Positions 15,731 through 23,946 of a stretch of 40,111 nucleotides of DNA are shown one piece after another (the first letter of the stretch is position 1; each line of letters opens with the position of its first letter). This stretch comes from Kitasatospora phosalacinea (GTDB taxonomy: Bacteria > Actinomycetota > Actinomycetes > Streptomycetales > Streptomycetaceae). The notes beneath the pieces were generated by a model, which did no database searches, was not told the origin of the DNA, and saw nothing but the letters and a program-made list of their open reading frames with translations. The position numbers and the translations under genes were made by a program. The stretch lies in the NCBI RefSeq assembly GCF_000716545.1, contig NZ_JNWZ01000064.1, forward strand, positions 1-40,111, in the 5' to 3' direction.

Positions 15731-17362
15731 CTACAGGTCGTCCGCGTCGACGATCCGGTACGCGTAGCCCTGCTCCGCCAGGAAGCGCTGGCGGTGCGCC
15801 GCGAAGTCCTGGTCGACGGTGTCCCGGGCGACCACCGAGTAGAAGTGCGCCGCGTGCCCGTCCGCCTTCGGGCGCAGCACCCGGCCCAGCCGCTGGGCCT
15901 CCTCCTGGCGGGAGCCGAAGGTGCCCGACACCTGGATCGCGACGGTGGCCTCCGGCAGGTCGATCGAGAAGTTCGCGACCTTGGAGACCACCAGCACGCC
16001 GATCTCCTTCGACCGGAACGCCTCGAACAGCTTCTCCCGCTGCGCGTTCGAGGTCTCGCCCTTGATCACCGGGGCGTCCAGCACCTCGCCCAGCTCGTCC
16101 AGCTGGTCGATGTACTGGCCGATCACCAGGGTCTGGTCGCCCTCGTGCTTCTTCACCAGGCGCTCCACCACCCGGCGCTTGGTCGCCGTGGTCGAGCAGA
16201 ACCGGTACTTCTCCTCCGGCTCGGCCGTCGCGTACGCCAGCCGCTCGGAGTCGGTCAGCGTCACCCGCACCTCGCAGCAGTCGGCGGGCGCGATGTAGCC
16301 CTGCGCCTCGATCTCCTTCCACGGGGCGTCGAACCGCTTCGGGCCGATCAGCGAGAACACGTCGCCCTCCCGGCCGTCCTCGCGCACCAGCGTCGCGGTC
16401 AGGCCGAGCCGGCGGCGGGCCTGCAGGTCCGCGGTGAACTTGAACACCGGCGCGGGCAGCAGGTGCACCTCGTCGTACACCACCAGGCCCCAGTTGCGGG
16501 CGTCGAACAGCTCCAGGTGCGCGTACACGCCCTTCCGCTTGGTCGTCATCACCTGGTAGGTGGCGATGGTGACCGGGCGGATCTCCTTGCGGGTGCCGCT
16601 GTACTCGCCGATCTCGTCCTCGGTCAGCGAGGTGCGCTTGACCAGCTCGTGCTTCCACTGCCGGGCCGAGACGGTGTTGGTCACCAGGATCAGCGTGGTC
16701 GACTTGGCCTCCGCCATCGCCGCCGCGCCGACCAGCGTCTTGCCCGCGCCGCAGGGCAGCACGACCACGCCGGAGCCGCCGTGCCAGAAGCCGTCCACCG
16801 CGTGCCGCTGGTACGGGCGCAGCTGCCAGCCGTCCTCCCGCAGGTCGATCGGGTGCGCCTCGCCGTCCACGTACCCGGCGTGGTCCTCGGCCGGCCAGCC
16901 GAGCTTCAGCAGCACCTGCTTGATCTGCCCGCGCTCCGAGGGGTGCACCAGCACGGTGTCCGGGTCGACCCGGGACCCCACCAGCGGGGCGATCTTCTTC
17001 GAGCGCAGCACCTCCTCCAGCACCGGCCGGTCGGTGGTGGTCAGCACCAGCCCGTGCACCGGGTGCTTCTGCAGCTGCAGCCGCCCGTAGCGCGCCATGG
17101 TGTCCGCGACGTCCACCAGCAGGGCGTGCGGCACCGGGTAGCGCGAGTACTTCACCAGCGCGTCCACCACCTGCTCCGCGTCGTGCCCGGCCGCCCGCGC
17201 GTTCCACAGCCCCAGCGGCGTCACCCGGTACGTGTGCACGTGCTCGGGCGCCCGTTCGAGCTCGGCGAACGGCGCGATCACCCGCCGGCACTCCGCCGCC
17301 AGCGGATGGTCGATCTCCAACAGCAGCGTCTTGTCGCTCTGCACGATCAGCGGTCCGTCCAC
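15731..17362 (-). CDS. XPB-type DNA repair helicase (SF2)
   Basis: 543-aa superfamily 2 3'-5' DNA translocase related to eukaryotic/archaeal XPB. An N-terminal accessory domain (residues 1-175, including VLTTTDRPVLEEVLRSKKIAPLVG, the helicase-associated XPB domain) is followed by motif Q/I (LRPYQRHAVDGF; VLPCGAGKTLVG, 201-212), motif II YDEVH (296-300), motif III LTATLVREDG containing the XPB RED triplet (about 327-329), thumb-like residues, and motifs V-VI VSGTFGSRQEEAQRLGRVLRPK. Expected to open or remodel DNA in repair or transcription. The GTG at 17362 has GGAAGGGG 10 nt upstream. Shares a neighbourhood with the helicase-associated protein at 18027-20525, a plausible partner. Confidence 0.93.
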   Translation of the reverse strand: MDGPLIVQSDKTLLLEIDHPLAAECRRVIAPFAELERAPEHVHTYRVTPLGLWNARAAGHDAEQVVDALVKYSRYPVPHALLVDVADTMARYGRLQLQKHPVHGLVLTTTDRPVLEEVLRSKKIAPLVGSRVDPDTVLVHPSERGQIKQVLLKLGWPAEDHAGYVDGEAHPIDLREDGWQLRPYQRHAVDGFWHGGSGVVVLPCGAGKTLVGAAAMAEAKSTTLILVTNTVSARQWKHELVKRTSLTEDEIGEYSGTRKEIRPVTIATYQVMTTKRKGVYAHLELFDARNWGLVVYDEVHLLPAPVFKFTADLQARRRLGLTATLVREDGREGDVFSLIGPKRFDAPWKEIEAQGYIAPADCCEVRVTLTDSERLAYATAEPEEKYRFCSTTATKRRVVERLVKKHEGDQTLVIGQYIDQLDELGEVLDAPVIKGETSNAQREKLFEAFRSKEIGVLVVSKVANFSIDLPEATVAIQVSGTFGSRQEEAQRLGRVLRPKADGHAAHFYSVVARDTVDQDFAAHRQRFLAEQGYAYRIVDADDL

Positions 17363-17727
17363 GCCTGTGCATCCCCTTCCGCGGGCCAAACCTCCAGTGT
17401 GCCGCATCGGCGGGGGAGCCGAGGACGGCGGTCTTGAACCGGGACGTGCGGCTCGTCCGTGACCGGTCCGGACCGGACGGGCACCCGGGGGAGGGGCGAC
17501 GGCACGGGGGAACGGCCCCGAGGGGCCGGAGCGGCACCGAGGGGCGCCTGTGGCGGTCCTCCCGCCGGGGCGAGCGGCTCGACCTCGGGCCGGGCGGTGG
17601 CGACGTCCGGGCGGCGACGACGTCCGGGCGCCGCCGCCAAGGCGCTCAGCCGCGGGCGCTGAGGCGCGCACCCCGTCCCGTTCCACCGGGGTAGTGACCC
17701 GCGGGGGGTTCGCTCGTTGGGCAGGGC
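17363..17727. other. Gene-free divergent region
   Basis: Contains upstream sequences for xpb (minus) and the small secreted protein (plus). Seen: direct repeats GACGTCCGGGCG at about 17599 and 17616, and a hairpin GCGCTCAG-N7-CTGAGGCGC-like near 17641-17666. No coding frame is convincing. Confidence 0.5.
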
Positions 17728-18009
17728 ATGATCAAGCCCAACCGATTCCTGGCCGGCCTGGCGCTCTCCGGCGCGGCCCTCGCCTCCGCCCTCGGGGCGG
17801 CGCCCGCCCACGCCGCCGACACCGAGGCGATGGCCCTCGACCAGGTCGCCGACATCGGCCGGCCCGGCGGTCTGATCGGCACCGTCGCCTTCACCGGCAC
17901 CGGCCTGCTGACCGGCGTCGAGCCGAAGATGCCGGACCCGCACGCGATCGTGGACGAGGCGAAGAAGCAGAAGGCCGAGGAGGACGCCAAGCACGCCGCC
18001 GGCAAGTAG
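17728..18009 (+). CDS. Small secreted protein, function unknown
   Basis: 93-aa precursor with a clear Sec signal peptide: positively charged MIKPNRF, hydrophobic LAGLALSGAALASALG, and an AHA-A cleavage site near residue 28. The mature part is about 64 residues: neutral Gly/Thr-rich core IGRPGGLIGTVAFTGTGLLTGV, then a highly charged helix IVDEAKKQKAEEDAKHAAGK. No cysteines, so not a disulfide-stabilised peptide; not a chaplin. GGGCAGGGC precedes the ATG. Convergent with the helicase-associated gene, 17 nt apart. Presumably an exported structural or developmental peptide of streptomycetes; family not recognised. Confidence 0.8.
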   Translation: MIKPNRFLAGLALSGAALASALGAAPAHAADTEAMALDQVADIGRPGGLIGTVAFTGTGLLTGVEPKMPDPHAIVDEAKKQKAEEDAKHAAGK

Positions 18010-18026
18010 CGGGGCGGGCCCGCGCC

Positions 18027-20525
18027 CTACTCCTCGACCTCGGCGACGCCGGTGATCCGGTGCAGGGCGAAGGTGCGGACCTCGTCGGAGAGGTGGTCGT
18101 AGGCGGTGACGAAGCCGCCCTCGACCTTGACCGGGTCGATGACGCGCTGCGAGGAGAGGCCCTCCGCGTTGATGTACCCGATCCACGTCCGCTCGCCGAG
18201 CAGCACGGCCGTCTGCAGGGCGGCCAGGGTGTCGGCGGCGGCGGTGCGCGGGACGGCCGCGCTCGCCCGGGAGGCCGGGCCCGCCACCGGGTCCTTGCGG
18301 ACGGCGGTCGCGGCCCGGTCGCCGGCCCGGATGGCGCGGACGGCGGCCGCCAGCAGCGCGTCGTCCGGGCGGGCCGGGCCGTCCGGGACGGGCTGCGGCG
18401 GGGTGCGCGGCGGGGTGCGGCGGCTGTCGGGCCGGGTGATCACCACGTCGCCCTCGGCGGACTCCGCGGCGGGCGCGTAGCCCATGGTGCGCAGCACGGC
18501 GAGCAGTGTCTCGGGCCCGGCCTGCGCGGCCAGCACAGTGGGGGCGAGCAGCCGCAGCCGCAGTTCGGCGGCGCGCCGGTCGGCGAGCACCTCGTCGAGC
18601 AGCCGGGGGTCGTCGCAGCGCAGGTAGGAGGAGGCGGCGCCGACCCGCAGGACGCCGTGCCGGCGGGCGACGTCGTCGATCAGGTAGGCGAGCGGCTGCG
18701 GGACGGGCGTGCGCGAGTGCTGGGCCAGGAACGCCTGGAGGTCGGCGGCGGTGCGCCCGGCGTCCAGGGCGCGGCGGACCGAGTCGGGGGTGAAGCGGTA
18801 GACGGTCGCGCCGCCCTTGGACTCGATGTCGGCGGCCAGCGCGAGGGCCTGGGCGAGCGGGGTGAGCAGCGGGCCGGGGGCGATCGCGGTGAGGTCGGGC
18901 TGCAGGATGACGTGGTCGAGCGGCTCGGGCAGCAGCGGGGCGAGGACGGGCGCGGGGTCGGCGCCGTCGAGCAGGGCGCGGGCGGGGGCGGCGAGGGCGC
19001 CGCGGCCGGTGACGCCGAGGAGTTCGGCCTCGTGCAGCGTCCAGCCGGTGAGCTGGTCGCGCAGGTCGCGGCCGTCCGGGCCGGTCGGTCCGCCGCGCAG
19101 CGGGCGGTGCCAGCGCAGGGCGGGCAGCAGGGCGTCGGGGCCGGCTGCGGTGCCGGGCGGGAGCTCGGCGAGCCGGGTGAGGACGGCCCGGCGCACGGAC
19201 GGGGCGAGGGTGCGGTCGAGTTCGGGGCCGAGCGCGGCGCGCGGGCGGCCCTTGCCGTCGGGGGTGCCGGTGAGCCGGCCGACCCGGGTCGCGGCGAGCC
19301 AGGTGCGGGCGAGCAGCGTCCAGCGTTCGGCGGTGTCCTGCTGGAGCCAGGCGTCGTACGCGGGGGTCGGGGCCCAGACCTCGTCCACCTCGCCGTCGGG
19401 GGCCAGCAGGCCCGCGGTGTGGGCGAGTTCGATCCAGAACGCGGCGTCGCCCTCGGTGCCCTCCAGCAGGGCGGCGGCCCGCTTGAGGTCGCGCACGCCG
19501 AGGCCGCCGGCCCGCAGGGTGGGCGGCGGGGTGAGGCTCCAGGACTCCAGCAACTCCTCGACGGTGCGGACGGCGGTGGCGGCCTGCCCGGCGGCGGTCC
19601 GGTCGGCGGTGTCCGGGTCGCGTCCGACGACGGGGGCGACGGCGGGCGGCGCCGGGTCGACGGTGCGGTGGGTGCGGCCGCCGCGCAGGTGCAGGGCGAG
19701 TTCGCGGGGCAGTACGACCGAACCGGGGCTGGAGGGCAGCAGCAGGCCGCGGGCGAGCAGCCACTCGACGGGGCTGCGGGCCTCCTCGGCGGTGACCTGC
19801 CGGGCGGCGTCCGGCACGGTGCCGGTGGGCGGCCCCCAGACCAGGCGCTCCAGCAGGCCGTGGGCGGCGGGCGGGGCCTGGTCGAGCAGCGCGCCGAGGC
19901 GCTTGCGGTCGCCGAGCAGGGCGGTGAGCGCGGTGACGGCGGTGACCGGGTCGGGGGTGGGCGGCAGCCCGGTGCCGGCCAGCAGTTGCTGGAGGCGGGC
20001 GGGCGACATGCCGGCGGTGGCTTCGGCGAAGGTCGGGCCGAGGCCGGTGCGGCCGGGGTTGAGCGCGCTGGGGGCGAGCGTCTCGCGGACGGCCAGGACC
20101 AGGCGCAGCGCGGAGTCCGGGCCCCACAGCAGGGCCTGTTCGCGCAGCCGGGCCAGCGCGGCGGGGAGCGCGGCGGTGACGGCGGCCCGGTCGACGGGCT
20201 CGGCGCCCGGGTGCGGCTTGACCCGGGCGGGCCCGGCCAGCAGGTTCCGCACGGTGGTCTCGGAGGCGCCCTCGGGGGCGGCGGCGAGCGCCTCGGCGAC
20301 CTGCAGGGTGAACCGGTCCAGCCGTTCCAGGGCGCGCAGCACGGACGCCCGGCTGGAGAGCCGGGCGGACAGCTGGGTGAGGTCGGTCGGCACCGGGTTC
20401 AGCAGGTCGGGGCGGGCCCGGAGCAGCGCGGCGACGGCCTCGTCGCCCCGGCCGCGGAGTTCCTCGGCCAGGGTGCGGGGTGCGGTGGCGCGGGTGGCGC
20501 GCGGCGCGCTCTGCGGTGCGGTCAT
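18027..20525 (-). CDS. Helicase-associated (Helicase_C_3/WYL-like) protein
   Basis: 832-aa protein lacking Walker motifs. The N-terminal third is made of winged-helix-like repeats (LDRFTLQVAEALAAAPEGASETTVRNLL). The centre, about residues 530-680, resembles the XPB/Ssl2 helicase-associated domain (DHVILQPDLTAIAPGPLL...YRFTPDSVRRALDAG...LAYLIDDVARRHG). The C-terminus has a WYL-like segment (LGERTWIGYINAEGLSSQRVIDPVKVEGGFVTAYDHLSDEVRTFALHRITGVAEVEE). Likely binds nucleic acid or a nucleotide ligand and may work with the neighbouring XPB helicase. The ATG at 20525 lies 7 nt after TAGTCT (minus strand 20538-20533), so a leaderless transcript is likely. Function inferred only from domain likeness and context. 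Confidence 0.85.
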   Translation of the reverse strand: MTAPQSAPRATRATAPRTLAEELRGRGDEAVAALLRARPDLLNPVPTDLTQLSARLSSRASVLRALERLDRFTLQVAEALAAAPEGASETTVRNLLAGPARVKPHPGAEPVDRAAVTAALPAALARLREQALLWGPDSALRLVLAVRETLAPSALNPGRTGLGPTFAEATAGMSPARLQQLLAGTGLPPTPDPVTAVTALTALLGDRKRLGALLDQAPPAAHGLLERLVWGPPTGTVPDAARQVTAEEARSPVEWLLARGLLLPSSPGSVVLPRELALHLRGGRTHRTVDPAPPAVAPVVGRDPDTADRTAAGQAATAVRTVEELLESWSLTPPPTLRAGGLGVRDLKRAAALLEGTEGDAAFWIELAHTAGLLAPDGEVDEVWAPTPAYDAWLQQDTAERWTLLARTWLAATRVGRLTGTPDGKGRPRAALGPELDRTLAPSVRRAVLTRLAELPPGTAAGPDALLPALRWHRPLRGGPTGPDGRDLRDQLTGWTLHEAELLGVTGRGALAAPARALLDGADPAPVLAPLLPEPLDHVILQPDLTAIAPGPLLTPLAQALALAADIESKGGATVYRFTPDSVRRALDAGRTAADLQAFLAQHSRTPVPQPLAYLIDDVARRHGVLRVGAASSYLRCDDPRLLDEVLADRRAAELRLRLLAPTVLAAQAGPETLLAVLRTMGYAPAAESAEGDVVITRPDSRRTPPRTPPQPVPDGPARPDDALLAAAVRAIRAGDRAATAVRKDPVAGPASRASAAVPRTAAADTLAALQTAVLLGERTWIGYINAEGLSSQRVIDPVKVEGGFVTAYDHLSDEVRTFALHRITGVAEVEE

Positions 20526-20532
20526 CCGGTCC

Positions 20533-20538
20533 AGACTA
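20533..20538 (-). promoter_or_regulatory. -10 box of a leaderless gene
   Basis: TAGTCT on the minus strand, 7 nt before the ATG at 20525. No good -35 was found at 17-18 bp. Confidence 0.45.
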
Positions 20539-20639
20539 GTCAACGCCTCCCGTCGCGGCCCAGAACGGCGGACGAACTCGGGGTGAACCGGTGCCCGCCC
20601 GGCAGGGCCGGGGGTGCCGGGCCCGGGACTCCGGGGGCC

Positions 20640-21075
20640 CGGCCGGGGCCCGGTCCACGGCCCACCGGACGCCCTCGGCGAGCGCGGTGACGGCGGCCAC
20701 GACCGTCGAAGGCCCGCCCGGGGAGCCCGTCGGCCCGGTGGGACCCGCGGCCGACCGGCGCCGCGCAGCGCCCGGCGACCCGGACGGCCGGCCCCCACGG
20801 CGGACCGGGCGGCGGGTGCCGCTCCAACGGGTCGGACGGGGCCCGGTTCGGCCTCGCACCACGTGCCGGGCCCCGGGCCCCTCGACGCACCCGGACAGCC
20901 CGCAGGGGCCGGCCGGCGGTTCGGGCCGGCCCGACTGCCAGTCGCCGCCGAAGCGTTCGGCGAAGCCGCGCAGGGCGTCGGCGGCGGGGCGCAGCGGTGG
21001 CGGCGGGGTTGACGGGCCGTCGGGGCCGGGGAACGGGCGGTGCGGATCACCCTCGCCCCAGCGGATCGTTCGTAC
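20640..21075 (-). pseudogene. Possible decayed or frameshifted coding region
   Basis: No intact gene is clear in 20526-21181, but the minus strand shows protein-like pieces. About 21075-20930 reads AVRTIRWGEGDPHRPFPGPDG...ADALRGFAERFGGDWQ in one frame. About 20880-20730 looks more gene-like in the next frame (TWCEAEPGPVRPVGAAPAARSAVGAG). About 20712-20645 reads VVAAVTALAEGVRWAVDRAP in the first frame again. Third-position GC follows these frame changes. There is no good start codon with a ribosome site. This could be a pseudogene, sequencing-error frameshifts in a real gene, or chance openness at high GC. Confidence 0.3.
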
Positions 21076-21181
21076 GGCGGCCGGTGCTCCAGGGCCGGAC
21101 GGGGCTCGCTTCGGGAGGGGCCGGGTGGGTACCGTCTCGGTGGGCGGCGGGTACGCGGACGTGAGAGCGGGTGGCGGGGCG

Positions 21182-22030
21182 ATGGCGGGCGGCTCGTGGT
21201 GGCGCGAGGGCGGCGGGGACGGCACGGAGAGCGTGTACCTGCCCCGGCAGCCGGCCGATTCGCCGCCGAAGGCTCCGGCGGCTCCGGCGGCCCCGCCCCG
21301 ACCGCCGGAGGCCCCGGCGGCCCCTGAGGCCCCGCCGCGGCCGCCGAAGGCCCCGGCCGCCGGTCCGGTCCGGGCGCGACCGCCGGTGGTGTCCTCCCCG
21401 GCCGAGGTCGAGAAGGTCTTCGCCTACTCGGAGGACCCGGACACCCCGGACTTCGGTGCGGGACAGCCCGGTTGGACCATCACGTACGACGACCTGCCGG
21501 AGCCCGCGCCCGAGCCGGAGCCCGCGCCGGAACCGGAACCCGAGCCGGAGCCCGCGCCCGAGCCGGAGCCGGAGCGGCCGCGCCCGGGGGCGGCGCGGAT
21601 CCTCCGGGCGGTGCTGTTCGGCACGCCGAAGGCCGCCCCCGGGGCCCCGCCGGCCCCCGCGCCCGCCCCCGTGGCGGCCGGGTCGCGCAAGCCCGCCCCG
21701 CTGCTGCTGCTCGGGGCGGCCCTGCTGCTGGGCGGGGCGGTCACCGGCACGCTGCTGGCGATGCTGCTGGGCTGGGCGGCGGCGTACCTGTCCCGGGGCT
21801 GGACCGACCTGGTGCGGAAGTTCGCCGTACTGGGCATCCCGCTGATCACGGTGACCGGCCTGACGGTGTGGAACTGGGGCCGGGAGAAGGGGCGTTGGGG
21901 CAGCGCGCTGTCCCCCGGATCGGACGCGGGCGCGGTGACCTGGAGCGCCGCCCCGACCGTGCTGCGGGTGGCGGCGGTGCTGTCGGCGCTGTTCGTCCTG
22001 GGGGTGACCCTGCGCCGCCGCAAGGGCTGA
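21182..22030 (+). CDS. Proline/glutamate-repeat membrane protein
   Basis: 282-aa protein. Residues 20-70 are Pro/Ala-rich (repeats of PPRPPEAPAAP). Then FAYSEDPDTPDFGAGQPGWTITYDDL is followed by an uninterrupted Pro-Glu array of about 25 residues near 105-132 (PEPAPEPEP units). After a linker come hydrophobic segments LLLLGAALLLGGAVTGTLLAMLLGW, FAVLGIPLITVTGLTVW and VLRVAAVLSALFVLGVTL ending RRRKG. This makes an N-terminal extended cytoplasmic or wall-spanning arm and three TMs. Family not recognised; similar architectures are common in streptomycete envelope proteins. The start is uncertain: ATG at 21182, with an upstream in-frame GTG at 21161; no strong ribosome site. Confidence 0.75.
   Translation: MAGGSWWREGGGDGTESVYLPRQPADSPPKAPAAPAAPPRPPEAPAAPEAPPRPPKAPAAGPVRARPPVVSSPAEVEKVFAYSEDPDTPDFGAGQPGWTITYDDLPEPAPEPEPAPEPEPEPEPAPEPEPERPRPGAARILRAVLFGTPKAAPGAPPAPAPAPVAAGSRKPAPLLLLGAALLLGGAVTGTLLAMLLGWAAAYLSRGWTDLVRKFAVLGIPLITVTGLTVWNWGREKGRWGSALSPGSDAGAVTWSAAPTVLRVAAVLSALFVLGVTLRRRKG
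21495..21580 (+). repeat. Pro-Glu coding repeat
   Basis: Degenerate tandem units of GAGCCCGCGCCC / GAGCCGGAGCCC encoding (EPAPEPEP)n. Likely prone to length change by slippage; lies within the CDS 21182-22030. Confidence 0.8.
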
Positions 22031-22107
22031 CGGGAGTCCTGCCGGGCCCTTGGGCTCGCACCGGCGCGGCGCTGCGGTCGGGCTCGTCCGCGCGGTCCCG
22101 GCCGGGC

Positions 22108-23112
22108 TCAGCCCGCGCCGAGCAGGTGCAGCAGCTCGGCGATCATGAAGTGCGCGCCGGTGTACCCGATGCCCTGGAACCACAGTTGGTCGTCGACGGG
22201 GAAGGCGCGGTGGGCGCGGACGGCGCCCAGGGCGTGCCAGGCGGGGGAGGCGAGGGTGGCGTTCAGGCCGTTGCGGTCGGGGTCGCCGTAGCCCGCGTAC
22301 AGGAGCAGGTCGCCGTCGGCGGCGGCGAGTTGGGCGGGGGCGGCGTCGAGGTCGGGCCGGTCGGCGTTCTGGGCGTCGGGGCGGGACAGGCCGAGGTCGG
22401 CCAGGACGCTGCCGGGGAAGTTCCGCCGGGCGAGGACGCGGACGGCGGGGGACCCCTCGACGAACCGGACCAGGCTGATCCGCTGCCCGCCGGCCCCGGC
22501 CGCGGAGAGCGCGCCGCGGGCCTGGTCGACGTGCCGCTGGTAGGCGGTGACCACGGCGGCGGCCTGCTCGTGCCGGTCCAGGGCGGTGGCGTGCAGTTGG
22601 AAGTCGTCCTTCCAGGACGCTCCGGTGGTCCGGGTCGCCACGGTCGGGGCGATCTCCCGCAGCGCCGCGGTGTGGTCGGCGCCGCCGGCCAGGTCGGTGA
22701 GGATCAGCTGCGGCCGCAGGGCGCTGATCGCCGCGGTGTCGGGCGCGGCCCCGATGTCGCCGACCACGGTCACCCCGGCCAGCCGGGAGGCGGGCCAGTA
22801 GCCGGGCAGCGCGGCGTCCAGCGGGGCCTTGGCGGCGCCGACCGGGGTGATGCCCAGGGTCATCGCGGAGTCCAGTTCGGCGGTGTCCAGCACGACCACC
22901 CGCACCGCCCCGCCGGGTACGGTGACCGGCCCGCCCGCGCCGGGGACGGTGACGTCGGGGCGCGGGCTGGGGCTGGGCGTGGCGGGCTGCTCGGTGTCCT
23001 CGCCCGAACCGGGCACCGGCGGGCCGGCCGGCAGCACGTGCGGGCCGCAGCCGGCGAGCAGGGCGGCGCCGAGCCCGGCGAGGGCGGCCCGGCGGGAGAG
23101 CGGGGGTGGCAC
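22108..23112 (-). CDS. Lipoprotein substrate-binding protein (iron-siderophore/B12 type, class III)
   Basis: 334-aa periplasmic-binding-protein of the FecB/BtuF helical-backbone class. The N-terminus SRRAALAGLGAALLAGC has a twin-arginine and a lipobox (LAGC, Cys22), so it is exported and lipid-anchored. A Ser/Pro linker (24-55) is followed by VVVLDTAELDSAMTLGITPVGA, VGDIGAAPDTAAISALRPQLILTD, APTVATRT and a C-terminal half with VRFVEGSPAVRVLARRNFPGSVLADLGL. Such proteins capture ferric siderophores or cobalamin for ABC importers. No cognate permease or ATPase is adjacent, and no iron box was found upstream. The GTG at 23112 is preceded by GGAGG at 6 nt. Confidence 0.88.
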   Translation of the reverse strand: MPPPLSRRAALAGLGAALLAGCGPHVLPAGPPVPGSGEDTEQPATPSPSPRPDVTVPGAGGPVTVPGGAVRVVVLDTAELDSAMTLGITPVGAAKAPLDAALPGYWPASRLAGVTVVGDIGAAPDTAAISALRPQLILTDLAGGADHTAALREIAPTVATRTTGASWKDDFQLHATALDRHEQAAAVVTAYQRHVDQARGALSAAGAGGQRISLVRFVEGSPAVRVLARRNFPGSVLADLGLSRPDAQNADRPDLDAAPAQLAAADGDLLLYAGYGDPDRNGLNATLASPAWHALGAVRAHRAFPVDDQLWFQGIGYTGAHFMIAELLHLLGAG

Positions 23113-23291
23113 CTGGGACCTCCGGCGGTCGGACGGACGGCACTGGCCAGTATGTCCGTGATGCGGCTTTGCGTCGGGTCTTTCCGGCCGGAGAGCCGCC
23201 GGGAGAACCGGTCGGGCGGAGCGCCGGTCCGGCGCGCCCGCGCCCGGGCCCGGCCGGGAGGTGCGCCCGGCCGGGCCCGGAGGCGGCGGCT

Positions 23292-23297
23292 TAGGCT
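23292..23297 (+). promoter_or_regulatory. -10 box of leaderless HAD gene
   Basis: TAGGCT ends exactly 6 nt before the ATG at 23304, and no Shine-Dalgarno is present. Confidence 0.5.
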
Positions 23298-23303
23298 GGC
23301 CGC

Positions 23304-23912
23304 ATGGCTCTCACCGTCGGCTTCGACCTCGACATGACGCTTCTCGACACCCGCCCCGGCATCAAGGCCACCTACGACGTGCTGGCCGCCGAGACCGGCA
23401 CCGTCATCGACTCCGACCTGGCGGTGAGCCGGCTCGGCCCGCCGCTGGTGCACGAGCTCGCCCACTGGTACCCGCCGGAGCGCCTGGACGCCGTCGCCGA
23501 CCGCTACCGCCAGCTGTACGTCGAGCACGCCATCGCGCCGGCCCTCGAACTGCCCGGTGCGCTGGCCGCGGTGGCCGCCGTCCGGGAGTCGGGCGGCCGG
23601 GTGCTGGTGATCACCGGCAAGTGGGAGCCGAACGCCCGCCGCCACCTGGAGGGCATCGGCCTGGAGGTGGACGTGCTGGTCGGCGACCTGTGGGCGGAGA
23701 CCAAGGGCGAGGCGCTGCGCGCGCACGGCGCGGACGTGTACGTCGGCGACCACCTGGGCGACATCCGCGGCGCCCGGGCGGCCGACGCCGTCGCGGTCGG
23801 GGTGGCCACCGGCCCGTACGGCGCGGCCGAACTCGCCGCGGCCGGCGCGGACGCGGTGCTGCGCGACCTCACCGAGTTCCCCGCCTGGCTGGCCGGGCAC
23901 CTGGCCCGGTAG
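23304..23912 (+). CDS. HAD-superfamily phosphatase (Gph/PSP-like)
   Basis: 202-aa haloacid dehalogenase-type hydrolase. Motif I is DLDMTLLDT with nucleophile Asp8 and general acid/base Asp10. The cap is helical, about 15-80 (AHWYPPERLDAVADRYRQLYVEH). Motif II is VLVITGK (Thr), the motif III Lys is in ETKGEALRAHG, and motif IV is VYVGDHLGDIRGA. Predicted Mg-dependent phosphomonoesterase, possibly a phosphoglycolate or nucleotide phosphatase; substrate unknown. Predicted leaderless (TAGGCT-N6-ATG). Monocistronic between two minus-strand genes. Confidence 0.92.
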   Translation: MALTVGFDLDMTLLDTRPGIKATYDVLAAETGTVIDSDLAVSRLGPPLVHELAHWYPPERLDAVADRYRQLYVEHAIAPALELPGALAAVAAVRESGGRVLVITGKWEPNARRHLEGIGLEVDVLVGDLWAETKGEALRAHGADVYVGDHLGDIRGARAADAVAVGVATGPYGAAELAAAGADAVLRDLTEFPAWLAGHLAR

Positions 23913-23946
23913 CCGGGTAGCCGGCAGCCCGCAAGCCGTCCGGCTC

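Noticed and set aside
13134..17537. Single 1467-codon open frame on the minus strand
   Set aside because: Only the first part (to 15209 or 15263) is the HelD protein; the rest is the XPB region read in a wrong frame, open because of very high GC.
21495..21580. CRISPR-like or noncoding tandem repeat
   Set aside because: It is an in-frame Pro-Glu coding repeat with no spacers.
23113..23303. Iron box (DmdR/IdeR type) upstream of the binding lipoprotein
   Set aside because: No TTAGGTTAGGCTAACC-like sequence present; the TTAGGCT at 23291 is the HAD gene -10.
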